Notes under the pieces: generated by a model
What the model was told of the DNA's origin: nothing
Databases searched by the model: none
Seen by the model: only the letters and a program-made list of their open reading frames with translations
Source: a virus
IMG/VR virus record: IMGVR_UViG_3300042389_001478
Span: 62,001 to 126,000 of that record
DNA: 64,000 nt
Strand: one strand, 5' to 3'
Shown: in pieces, positions 43,142 through 50,852 of the stretch
How positions within the stretch are numbered: position 1 is the first letter of the stretch
Layout: the number at the start of each line of letters is the position of its first letter
Position numbers and translations under genes: made by a program

Positions 43142-43625
43142 TGGAACATATTGCGACTTAAAACCACTCAATGCTTTTTTTAATAATAAGCCCCTTTATA
43201 AGTGCGATTATTGTGGATTAACGGTGGGCTTAGAGATACCTGACACCAAGATTTTATGCTTTAAAAAGATGGAAGACATAACAAATAAAATTCATCAATC
43301 TCATACTGGGCAAAGTCAGAACGCGGAACATATCTCAGGCAATCAAGATGTATCCAGCGTTATTTTGGACAAGATCGCAGAAGACAGCAAAGAGAAATAT
43401 TTAAGAGAGCAAGAGCAAAATCAGAAGCAGAACCAGCCCGATAATCTGTGCTCGCCTCAACAAATAGAAGAAAGATTAAAGGTTTGTAACTCTTGCGAAT
43501 ATTTCCAAAATAATTCTTGTTTATTGTGTGGTTGTACTGTTATTAGGGATGCTAATCATCAAAATAAATTAGCTCATAAAGACCAAAAATGTCCAGCAGA
43601 TAAGTGGGGGCCTATTGTGGATTAG
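43134..43625 (+). CDS. Small zinc-binding protein with C-terminal Cys-rich domain
   Basis: A 163-residue protein whose ATG lies inside the end of the preceding gene (eight-base overlap). CDYC (residues 24-27) is an N-terminal knuckle. The middle, about 60-105, is Gln/Glu-rich and probably helical or disordered. The C-terminus has CNSCEYFQNNSCLLCGCTV, then a histidine and CPADKWG. This cysteine arrangement ending in CPxxKW is a small zinc domain seen in several phage proteins (DUF6171-like, recalled by pattern only). Its last 14 bases overlap the end of the convergent gene on the other strand. Confidence 0.7.
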   Translation: MNNGTYCDLKPLNAFFNNKPLYKCDYCGLTVGLEIPDTKILCFKKMEDITNKIHQSHTGQSQNAEHISGNQDVSSVILDKIAEDSKEKYLREQEQNQKQNQPDNLCSPQQIEERLKVCNSCEYFQNNSCLLCGCTVIRDANHQNKLAHKDQKCPADKWGPIVD

Positions 43626-44643
43626 GCTTATCTATATTAAGATCTTTGGTGGAAAAGCGTATAACTTGTTGTGGTTGCTGACCAAAAACCGCCATAGCTT
43701 TTATAGTTTTAGTCCCCTTGTTTGTCTTTATTAAGACAGTAACCGGCACGGAAGGTAATCCAGACCAATTTCTAAAGTTATGTATGCCAACAATAAAGTC
43801 TCCATCAGGAGATGATCCAAAAGGCCAGAAAACATTTTCAACAGCCCGAGCAGCCAAGTTAGCGGGGTGGGCATTCATATCAACATCCAACATCCCACCA
43901 TTAATACCTGCTCTATTCATCCACGAGATATAAGAAAACTGCCCAAACTTATCTTGAAACTTAACATGAAGATCAATATCGTCCACAGAATCCCAGGCTA
44001 AAGAAATCTGAACATCTCCAGTTTTAGCTCCAGCGCCCTGTAGTCTTTGTCTAATTTTAGCAACTTCCGTAGAATCCTCAGTATCTCCGATAACATTATC
44101 AGCCCCTAGGGTTCTTTGATTTCTAAAGGGCTGTTGATTGGGGAAAGGATTCCTATGGGTTGTTCTCGCTTCGATTCTATCAGTGGTTCTGATTAGTTGT
44201 TTTGAAACCTTCTCTTTTTCTTCTGAAACTATTACTCTATTCAGGTCTTCATTTGATACTAATTCTGTAATATCTTTTTCTCTAGAAGTTTCTTTCTCAA
44301 TTTCTGGAGACTGAATATCTGAGACTTCTACCGAGGAATCTATAGCATCATCGAGAAACGAAGTGTCCTGAGCTATTTCTTCATTTTGCTGCGTTTGTTC
44401 TATCTCTATTTCTGGAATATCTTCTAGGCTCACAGCATTATTGTCGCTAGCAGATGAGAAAGACAAAGATAGCTTTACTGTTTTAGTCTGCTCATTACTG
44501 AAAATGGTTAATGCCATAATCAAAAATAAGCAGGTGTGAATAATAGTGCTATGAATTATACCGGTTTGGTATAGCTGCATTATAGCAGAATCTATTTTGG
44601 CCTGAGTTGTTTTTAGCTTTTTTCTACCTGATTTTTTTGCCAT
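43612..44643 (-). CDS. Membrane-anchored protein with DUF2135/YfaP-like C-terminal domain
   Basis: About 343 residues from the ATG at 44643. A TTG nine bases further upstream is possible, but neither has a strong ribosome site. A basic N-terminus is followed by one hydrophobic helix (about residues 31-49, HSTIIHTCLFLIMALTI). A long acidic, disordered linker extends to about 190. A beta-sandwich-like domain from about 209 reads QISLAWDSVDDIDLHV, GGMLDVDMN and VENVFWPFGSSPDG. The domain pattern matches the DUF2135/YfaP-type module. The N-terminal anchor plus acidic linker layout is common in Planctomycete proteins. It is likely membrane-bound with the domain outside. Function is unknown; host-envelope interaction is inferred. 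The start overlaps the preceding gene by about 31 bases. Confidence 0.7.
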   Translation of the reverse strand: MAKKSGRKKLKTTQAKIDSAIMQLYQTGIIHSTIIHTCLFLIMALTIFSNEQTKTVKLSLSFSSASDNNAVSLEDIPEIEIEQTQQNEEIAQDTSFLDDAIDSSVEVSDIQSPEIEKETSREKDITELVSNEDLNRVIVSEEKEKVSKQLIRTTDRIEARTTHRNPFPNQQPFRNQRTLGADNVIGDTEDSTEVAKIRQRLQGAGAKTGDVQISLAWDSVDDIDLHVKFQDKFGQFSYISWMNRAGINGGMLDVDMNAHPANLAARAVENVFWPFGSSPDGDFIVGIHNFRNWSGLPSVPVTVLIKTNKGTKTIKAMAVFGQQPQQVIRFSTKDLNIDKPNPQ

Positions 44644-44945
44644 TTGTGCCAACCATTATTTGGTAACCAATTGTTTTCTTCATCCTTACGTCTCGGGAAG
44701 AGCGTTCCGCCCTTTTTATGCTGGCCGAAGGCCAACACCGCGCCACAATCATTACATCTTAATTCATAGTAGTCGTTACCATCGACATTTCTTACTACAA
44801 ATTTCAAATTAGATTTACCACATAAGCCACACTTTTCTTCAGAAAAAATCTCCTGAATTAAGGCTAACTCCTTAAAGATTTCTTTTTGTCCAGCGCCTTC
44901 TAGCTCAAACGACAATCTTTCATTAGCCTTATATGTTGCTTTCAT
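44613..44945 (-). CDS. Zinc-ribbon protein paired with recombination gene
   Basis: A 110-residue protein. The N-terminal 35 residues form a strand and helix (LSFELEGAGQKEIFKELALI). A zinc ribbon follows, with CGLC (39-42) and CNDC (64-67), and then a basic tail (HKKGGTLFPRRKDEENN). It begins two bases after the Rad52/ERF-like gene. Small zinc-ribbon proteins of this form commonly neighbour phage single-strand annealing genes, so a DNA-binding accessory role is inferred. The 3' end overlaps the next gene. Confidence 0.7.
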   Translation of the reverse strand: MKATYKANERLSFELEGAGQKEIFKELALIQEIFSEEKCGLCGKSNLKFVVRNVDGNDYYELRCNDCGAVLAFGQHKKGGTLFPRRKDEENNWLPNNGWHKWQKNQVEKS

Positions 44946-44947
44946 AG

Positions 44948-45682
44948 TTACTTCCAGTTTGCTTGATAGCCTAATAAATCTGAAGGAATTTTACTCATAT
45001 CTTGCTGATAGGCGGTGAGTTGTTTTATGATACCCACTGCGTTCTCATGAGATATATTATATATGTTGCTTTCAGTTATGGCAAGCTGACTTATTAGTAA
45101 AATAACATTAATATTTAGCCTTTGGGCAATCACATCTATAAAGTTGATTTGGTTCACACTAATTTTAGATACCGAGTTTTCATCTGGATGATCTTCAATA
45201 TCTTTTGCTATTTCTTCAGCAGCCACAACCTTTCTTAGCTTAAGGGCTCGCCTCAAAGCCCTACCCTCAGCCCTGGTTTCTGCAACAGCGGTCGGATGGT
45301 TACGATATGTCTTATCACAATTACCCCAGTAAACGTCAGCAGAGCCGCTGACAGTCCTGAATTTAGATTCTTGGGGTAGTGTCTCATCCTTTAAAAAATA
45401 AGCCAGCCTATGGACAACCGTAGCTCTCTTTTCGTTCTCTGGAGTAGGAACTTGTGTTACGTCGCTTGTGGACTCAATCAGATCACAATTTAGAGCAATT
45501 TCAAAAATACGTCTTAGTCCATCAGTTGTTGGATTACCGGCTATTTTTTCATCGTCGGACAATAGGCTTAAAACATGATCGGTCCAACCAATATCATTAG
45601 GCGTTAGTTTAACAACCTCAACAGCTGGTGTGCTGACTGGCTCCTCGATTGATTCTGTAGCGATCTTCTTTTCCTTGGCCAT
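44948..45682 (-). CDS. Putative single-strand annealing/recombination protein (Rad52/ERF-like)
   Basis: A 244-residue protein. After a short acidic leader, residues 25-150 form a domain (LTPNDIGWTDHVLSLL, DGLRRI, RTVSGSADVYWGNCDKTY) ending in HPTAVAETRAEGRALRRALK. This PxAxAETRAxGRALRxAL signature is characteristic of phage recombination proteins near Rad52/ERF/Sak types. Residues 170-244 form a small helical C-terminal domain. The pairing with a zinc-ribbon gene and the nearby ssb, recA and polymerase genes support a repair or recombination role. The exact superfamily is not certain from sequence alone. Confidence 0.55.
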   Translation of the reverse strand: MAKEKKIATESIEEPVSTPAVEVVKLTPNDIGWTDHVLSLLSDDEKIAGNPTTDGLRRIFEIALNCDLIESTSDVTQVPTPENEKRATVVHRLAYFLKDETLPQESKFRTVSGSADVYWGNCDKTYRNHPTAVAETRAEGRALRRALKLRKVVAAEEIAKDIEDHPDENSVSKISVNQINFIDVIAQRLNINVILLISQLAITESNIYNISHENAVGIIKQLTAYQQDMSKIPSDLLGYQANWK

Positions 45683-45685
45683 TAT

Positions 45686-46474
45686 TTAGTCCTCTATTTC
45701 TGTAATATGACTGGTTTTATAACTATTTGTTTTTAATAAGCCTAATAATTGATCATATATTAAATTGGCTCTAGCATTTGAAAAATCTTTTTTTTGCTTA
45801 ATTCTTATCAGAGCCATACCTTTACCAATAAGCAAACCATTCTTTTTTTCGTCGTATTTCTTATTTTTAGCCAGAGCATCATCGCCCCAAATTGGAGCAA
45901 AGTGTGATGGGCCATCAACTTCGATAGCCACATTCATAGTAGGGAGAAAAAGATCAATTTGCAACTTTGTATTTGATAAGACTTGCTCTTTATGAAATTC
46001 AACAGAATATCCGTCTTTGAGTAGCTGATTAAGTAAAAACTTTTCAAGCTTTGATCCTGTTTTGCTACTTAGTCTGGCAGCGGTATTTGCTGACTTTAGG
46101 ATGTTCTCTTTGATATTCTCATCCATGCCTTCCCACAAAGCCTTGCTCTTAGCCCTCCTCTGCTTAAGTTCTTTTTCGCTTAGTTCGTCCCAGGAGTTCA
46201 TCACCGCTTTGCCAATTTTATCTTTGGTCTCTTTGGATCTTTGAGATCCTTTGGTTGGATGCTTATGCTTACCTGTTTTTAGGGCGTTTTTTTGAGCATC
46301 GCTTTTGTTCCTTATTTTAATATTTAGTCTTTTAGCATCTCTGCGAATTTGATTGGCATAAGTATCAAACTTGGATGCAATATCTTGAAAACTAAGTTTT
46401 TCTTGAACGTATAATTTCTTTAAAATATCTAGTTTTTGACTATCATTAAGAGATTTATAGTTTAGAGAGGACAT
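45686..46474 (-). CDS. Free-standing homing-type endonuclease (HTH + NUMOD3 + Vsr/EDxHD-like)
   Basis: A 262-residue protein. Residues 10-55 resemble a helix-turn-helix (LSFQDIASKFDTYANQIRRD). Residues 60-135 contain NUMOD3-like DNA-binding units (GSQRSKETKDKIGKAV; RRAKSKALW). Residues 140-230 form the nuclease: E144 in SKLEKFL, D174 in LQIDLFLP, E185 and D187 in AIEVDG, and H191. This order matches Vsr/EDxHD homing nucleases, the type known from I-Bth0305I. No split gene or intron is evident beside it, so it appears free-standing between recombination and glycan genes. The start overlaps the previous gene by 20 bases. Confidence 0.7.
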   Translation of the reverse strand: MSSLNYKSLNDSQKLDILKKLYVQEKLSFQDIASKFDTYANQIRRDAKRLNIKIRNKSDAQKNALKTGKHKHPTKGSQRSKETKDKIGKAVMNSWDELSEKELKQRRAKSKALWEGMDENIKENILKSANTAARLSSKTGSKLEKFLLNQLLKDGYSVEFHKEQVLSNTKLQIDLFLPTMNVAIEVDGPSHFAPIWGDDALAKNKKYDEKKNGLLIGKGMALIRIKQKKDFSNARANLIYDQLLGLLKTNSYKTSHITEIED

Positions 46475-46922
46475 TTTGTAATTCCTTGCTATTAATTTCA
46501 GACATTAGTCCTATGGGTTTTTTCCAACAAATATCTATTATATCATGAGTTTCTTGTTTATCAGTAAGTAGCTCAATGTGGGGCTTCATGTAAATGTTAT
46601 ACCAAAACCCATATGGCAAAGAGGGATTAATTGACCATTCTGGTTCTGACATAAAAAGAATCTGTTTCTTTGGACACGGGAAGGTTTGACTCAGCATCGC
46701 ACTTTTAGTGTCAAATACAAATAACAGGCCGTCGAAATACTTTGCTTGCTGAATATGAAGCATATAGTATTTGTGTCTATGGTCTAATCTATTAAATTGA
46801 TTATTGAAGACCACTATGTTATCATATGGACGATCTTCACATAACTTATTAATTGCTGTTAAAATTTTCGTTTGTAAAACATTTTTTGCCTCTATGTCCA
46901 GTAAGTAGAATCCTATGTCCAT
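46455..46922 (-). CDS. Hypothetical protein in glycan cassette
   Basis: A 155-residue soluble alpha/beta protein with alternating hydrophobic strands (GLLFVFDTKSAMLS, KKQILFMSEPEW). No catalytic signature is recognised. It starts one base after the end of the upstream GT-like gene, so it is probably co-transcribed with the glycan cluster. It could be a nucleotide-sugar-related protein, but only context suggests this. Confidence 0.6.
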   Translation of the reverse strand: MDIGFYLLDIEAKNVLQTKILTAINKLCEDRPYDNIVVFNNQFNRLDHRHKYYMLHIQQAKYFDGLLFVFDTKSAMLSQTFPCPKKQILFMSEPEWSINPSLPYGFWYNIYMKPHIELLTDKQETHDIIDICWKKPIGLMSEINSKELQNVLSKL

Positions 46923-46923
46923 T

Positions 46924-47709
46924 TTATGTTGTCCTTATAATTTTTGGTGAAAATATTTTTTTGAAAAAATTATCATAAGATAGCTTATCGGCGTTTTCTA
47001 TTATCTCTTTTGTGGTATTGTTTTGAATATTTTTTAATAGATCGTCCTCTGTTGATATATTAGGAATTCCGCAAACTTGCGACTCTAATCGAAAACTATC
47101 ATCGATATCAATAAGGGCTTTGTATGTATTAAATATCACGCAAGTATCTGCTGGATTTAGCATACCTACATTTTGTGGATGTTTATATGTTGGTGAATTA
47201 AACAATACTAGTTTTTCTGATGAATTAGGATATAGCAAAGACCCTAGAGACAAGGCGCTTTTTGTATCATCAGAAGATAAAATTACAGCTATTTTATCAT
47301 TTCTAACACTATTATCTATCTGACTATAGACAGTATCATCATAGAGAGAGTCATATTGAAGCCATAAACCAGCGTCGTTAGCACCAGCGAAATAAATAGA
47401 TTTTCCTACTACCGACACGTTGTTTTCATTCCAAAACTTAAAAATATCTTTCTTATCGACATGGACGTTAAGAAATAATACTACTTTAGTACTATTATGG
47501 TATTCTGTTATAAAGTCATGAAACTCTTGAGTATATTCGCTCACTGGAAGTATAACAAACTCAGGCTTAGTTTGATAATAAATTTCGAATAAATTACCAT
47601 GTACACTGGTATTCATTAATTGAATATTATCACTTTCATTATTATAGAAAGTTTTAACAAATGACTGGTATTCCGTATGACCACAAATATGTATTAATAT
47701 TTTTTGCAT
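46924..47709 (-). CDS. GT-B-like protein, possible degenerate glycosyltransferase
   Basis: A 261-residue Rossmann-type alpha/beta protein. The N-terminal half (QKILIHICGHTEYQSFVKTF) resembles a GT-B first domain. The second half includes VIFNTYKALIDIDDSFRLESQVCGIPNIS, which mirrors the end of a GT-B nucleotide-sugar domain, where an acidic patch precedes a small-residue turn and CG(I/V)P. The EX7E motif of GT4 enzymes is not clear. It lies two bases after the nucleotidyltransferase-like gene. Role in glycan assembly is inferred from context. Confidence 0.5.
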   Translation of the reverse strand: MQKILIHICGHTEYQSFVKTFYNNESDNIQLMNTSVHGNLFEIYYQTKPEFVILPVSEYTQEFHDFITEYHNSTKVVLFLNVHVDKKDIFKFWNENNVSVVGKSIYFAGANDAGLWLQYDSLYDDTVYSQIDNSVRNDKIAVILSSDDTKSALSLGSLLYPNSSEKLVLFNSPTYKHPQNVGMLNPADTCVIFNTYKALIDIDDSFRLESQVCGIPNISTEDDLLKNIQNNTTKEIIENADKLSYDNFFKKIFSPKIIRTT

Positions 47710-47711
47710 GA

Positions 47712-48410
47712 TTACTCTTTAATTTTATGTTTATCCTTCATTCCTGTAATAATACTAATGGATTCTGGTGGTACCACAACCTGACTAAATTGTATTTGAT
47801 GGTTTGCTATTGATCTATTAATTATCTCAAACAAAAACATGTTGTCGTAAAAGGAGTTTATAGACAGCTTTAATTTAATAACATCCTTCCTACACAAATA
47901 AAAAGAATCACACCATACATGGTCTCCTATATCATAAAAAATATAGTCTATGACGCCATTTTCTGACGTTACAGATCCCATGTATTTTTTTTGAGAGGTA
48001 TTTCTTTTATTTTTGTGAGATAATACCCAGGACCTATTATCAGGAAAACCCCCATTCTTTGCATTAGAACTCTTTATTAAAGTGCCGCTATTAATAATAA
48101 AACACCCAGAGTATTTTGATATATCTATTTTTGATAATATCAGTTTTAATGCATATCCATGATTCTTATTTTCATACTCAGCATTTAGTATCGTATTTAT
48201 TTTTGCTGGTAGTTTTTTGTCTAACTTATCGGAACCAAAGCCAGAAATAATAAATATGTCTGGATTATCAAATATTCTATATAAGCTATCAATTTGACAC
48301 AAGATCAATTCTTTAGCCGAGGCGTTGGGTTTCAATAATCCTATTGGTCCAAATGATTTCATTCCTTTGGTAATTTCATAAGATAATATAAAACAAGCTA
48401 CCTTATTCAT
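47712..48410 (-). CDS. Sugar nucleotidyltransferase-like protein
   Basis: A 232-residue GT-A-like protein. The N-terminus VACFILSYEITKGMKSFGPI occupies the place of the G-rich nucleotide-binding loop, with a lysine in GLLKP. FIISGFGSDKL and YENKNHGYALKLIL correspond to the middle strands and helix of sugar-phosphate nucleotidyltransferases. GCFIINSGTLI resembles the metal-site strand, but a clear DxD is missing there. It probably activates a sugar for the adjacent glycosyltransferases, or is an inactive relative. Start and previous stop overlap as ATGA. Confidence 0.5.
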   Translation of the reverse strand: MNKVACFILSYEITKGMKSFGPIGLLKPNASAKELILCQIDSLYRIFDNPDIFIISGFGSDKLDKKLPAKINTILNAEYENKNHGYALKLILSKIDISKYSGCFIINSGTLIKSSNAKNGGFPDNRSWVLSHKNKRNTSQKKYMGSVTSENGVIDYIFYDIGDHVWCDSFYLCRKDVIKLKLSINSFYDNMFLFEIINRSIANHQIQFSQVVVPPESISIITGMKDKHKIKE

Positions 48411-48820
48411 TTATTTTTTTCAATTACTGCTACGGAGTGAATGTCTTCGCTATACAACTTGATCAGTTGATAGCCTTGTATCTGAGAAATTATAGCAAGA
48501 AAGTCGGGTTCTGTCCATGATGACTTTATTCCATCAACCATGTCAGCAAATCCCATCCCGTCAACCAAACCATTCTTAATCTTATTGCATACTAGTATTG
48601 GATTCAGAAATCTAATAGTTAGCTGTCCTCCCGGACCGAGCTTTTTTAGCATTTCCATAAAAAGACTATTTCTGGTATTTTTGGATATCTTGTCAGCACA
48701 ATTACATATAATTGTATTAACATATCCGTTGGTTAGTTGCGGCAATTTTTCTAAATCAATATTATTATATCCTTGAACTGCCTCATCGATATTTGTAATT
48801 ATATTTACTTGCGGTATCAT
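48407..48820 (-). CDS. Truncated SAM-methyltransferase-like protein
   Basis: A 137-residue protein. It has the second half of a class I methyltransferase fold: NIDLEKLPQLTNGYVNTIIC for strands 2-4 and LFMEMLKKLGPGGQLTIRFLNP for the post-motif III helix and strand with PGG. The glycine-rich SAM-binding motif I should precede this, but the protein begins too late to contain it. It may be an accessory or inactive subunit, or may need a partner. ATGA overlaps link it to genes on both sides. No frameshifted upstream motif I was seen because the upstream gene fills that DNA in another frame. Confidence 0.5.
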   Translation of the reverse strand: MIPQVNIITNIDEAVQGYNNIDLEKLPQLTNGYVNTIICNCADKISKNTRNSLFMEMLKKLGPGGQLTIRFLNPILVCNKIKNGLVDGMGFADMVDGIKSSWTEPDFLAIISQIQGYQLIKLYSEDIHSVAVIEKNK

Positions 48821-49737
48821 AGAACAAAAGCCTCCGTATTAGCATTAATCATTAACTTGTTTATATCTCGTGAAAACGTATCGAAATTAAAAACCTTATT
48901 AGCTTCGGAAGAAAAAACTTCTTTTTCTGCATCTGGTATTGTTAATAGATCTTTTATATTCTCCACAAGATCATTAACAGAGTCTACTAATATTAATCCA
49001 GGAAGATTATAGTCGTTTGACATCATCGGAGTTTTTAGAGATACCCCAACACAACCAGAAGAGATGGCACATAATAAATTCGATATATTATGCTCCGCTA
49101 AATCAATACATATTTTATATTCGTTGAATTGATTGTTAATAAATTCTGGACTATTAACCCCAGAAGTCATTACCTCACAAGTATAACCCTTTGACATCAA
49201 GGCTTGGTAAAGCTGGTGGTTGTGGGGTAAATTTTCGAAATTTAATATGAGAACATCTTTTCTTTCTGACGGAGCCTTTGATATGGCAAAATTTTTAGGA
49301 ATCCCGTACTTCATAGTTATAGATCGACCCTGAAGGTTCCAAGAGTCCTTTGATGATTCACTAAAGAATATTTTTGTTTCTCTTGCTAGCCTCTGACCCA
49401 TTAACAAAGCATCCTCTTTTTTAATATATGGCGGCTTATATGAGTGAGTAAAAATTAAAGAATTAATATGCCATTGTTTTAGGTTTTTTGAAGTAAATTC
49501 CACAATATTACTAGTACAATATAGGTTGTAGTTATACAGATCTGTGTGGGTGGGTGGAAGATCTATGACATTTGGAAGATTATAATTGGTCTTGTTTTCT
49601 CCAAATATATAGTAGTTATGCTCAGAAAGACTCATTAGCATCACATCAAATAAATTATTTTGTGGATAGTAAACCACATTATAATTATCTTTAGAAAATT
49701 TTTGCAAAACATTCCCGGTAATAAAACTTAAATACAT
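48817..49737 (-). CDS. GT-B-type glycosyltransferase-like protein
   Basis: A 306-residue protein. The second half contains ILNFENLPHNHQLYQALMSK and EHNISNLLCAISSGCVGVSL, followed by PMMSN and GLILVDSVNDLVENIKDLL. This is the shape of the GT4 C-terminal donor domain, where E-x7-E precedes a small-residue turn. Here the second glutamate is not conserved. The N-terminal half is a Rossmann-like acceptor domain without a signal peptide. It is coupled to the neighbouring GT4 gene by a 10-base overlap. Confidence 0.55.
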   Translation of the reverse strand: MYLSFITGNVLQKFSKDNYNVVYYPQNNLFDVMLMSLSEHNYYIFGENKTNYNLPNVIDLPPTHTDLYNYNLYCTSNIVEFTSKNLKQWHINSLIFTHSYKPPYIKKEDALLMGQRLARETKIFFSESSKDSWNLQGRSITMKYGIPKNFAISKAPSERKDVLILNFENLPHNHQLYQALMSKGYTCEVMTSGVNSPEFINNQFNEYKICIDLAEHNISNLLCAISSGCVGVSLKTPMMSNDYNLPGLILVDSVNDLVENIKDLLTIPDAEKEVFSSEANKVFNFDTFSRDINKLMINANTEAFVL

Positions 49738-50852
49738 AACTTGCTTCCTATAGAGGAGTAACTAAATCGATCCATGCTCGAAAGACCAAGATCTCTTTTT
49801 TCTTCCAGCTTTTTTCTATTTTCCTTATGCATCTGATAAACCAGCTTCATTTTTTCAATCAAATCATAAATATTAATCCTGTACCAGAATTCATTAGCAT
49901 TATAAATATCGAAATCTTTAGATAAAGTTCTTTGATCAACAATAACTGGTGTTTTAGAACTATTAACAACAAAACCGTTTTCGCCATTGATATAGTCGAT
50001 CATACCAGTATTGTCTGTAACAATAGGAGTCTTTCCTAAACACAATGCTTCTGCTACTGGCCTACAGAATGCTTCTCCGTAAGACGGAGAGACGAGACAA
50101 TCACAAGAATTATGTAGTCCAATTATATCACTATATGATAGTTTTTCGGTGATAATAATTTCTTTTTTATATCTTTGATTAATATTAAGTTTTTGTTTAA
50201 TTTCGTTTAAGTCTTTTTCAATAGTTTTTAATGAATCATTAGGTGACATTCCCGGTATGCTAGTTTTAAGTATCAGAGATACTGGCTGATTAATGTCAAA
50301 AGCTAAATGAAATGCAGTAATTAAATCTTTAATATTTTTACGTTCTACATACTCACCAATAAAATAGAATTTAAAAGTTTTATTTACTATGGGGTTGAAA
50401 TCAAGCTTATGACTAGTATACTTCTTTATATTCTCAATATCTAGTGGTTGAGAAATTGACTTAATTGGCTTTGTTACCCCAGATTTTATTAAACATTTTT
50501 TCTCTTGTTCACTGGGAACCCAAATTTCATCCATCTGGTTGATGTTTGAGACGCATCTAGAGTTAGAAATATTATTAGTTTCTAGGACGAATAATCCGAT
50601 ATTTTTCTTAAATCTGCCATCATAAAATAAACAATGTGGAAGAGTTTTTTGTATAACAACATCGTATTGATCATACACGGAGTTTTCATACCCAAGAAGA
50701 TCACTATCTAGTTCATTAGATGCATTTCCAGCTAAAAAGATCGGTCTTGTAGTTAATTCTTTTACCTGTGTTGCAACAGCTTTGATATAGCTTTGTGTCG
50801 CTAGTCCCCAGCCGTCTTGCTGTCTATAGGGTCCTATAAAAAGTACACTCAT
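49728..50852 (-). CDS. GT4-family glycosyltransferase
   Basis: A 374-residue retaining glycosyltransferase. The N-terminus MSVLFIGPYRQQDGWGLATQ has the GxGxx acceptor-domain loop form. Residues 160-175 (KFYFIGEYVERKNI) match the strand and R(K)N motif before the donor domain. EAFCRPVAE gives the EX7E pair E260 and E268, followed by ALCLGKTPIVTDNTGM. It would transfer a sugar from a nucleotide donor to an unknown acceptor (DNA base, capsid or host glycan). It starts inside an ATGA overlap with the upstream 555-residue GT4. Confidence 0.8.
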   Translation of the reverse strand: MSVLFIGPYRQQDGWGLATQSYIKAVATQVKELTTRPIFLAGNASNELDSDLLGYENSVYDQYDVVIQKTLPHCLFYDGRFKKNIGLFVLETNNISNSRCVSNINQMDEIWVPSEQEKKCLIKSGVTKPIKSISQPLDIENIKKYTSHKLDFNPIVNKTFKFYFIGEYVERKNIKDLITAFHLAFDINQPVSLILKTSIPGMSPNDSLKTIEKDLNEIKQKLNINQRYKKEIIITEKLSYSDIIGLHNSCDCLVSPSYGEAFCRPVAEALCLGKTPIVTDNTGMIDYINGENGFVVNSSKTPVIVDQRTLSKDFDIYNANEFWYRINIYDLIEKMKLVYQMHKENRKKLEEKRDLGLSSMDRFSYSSIGSKLCI

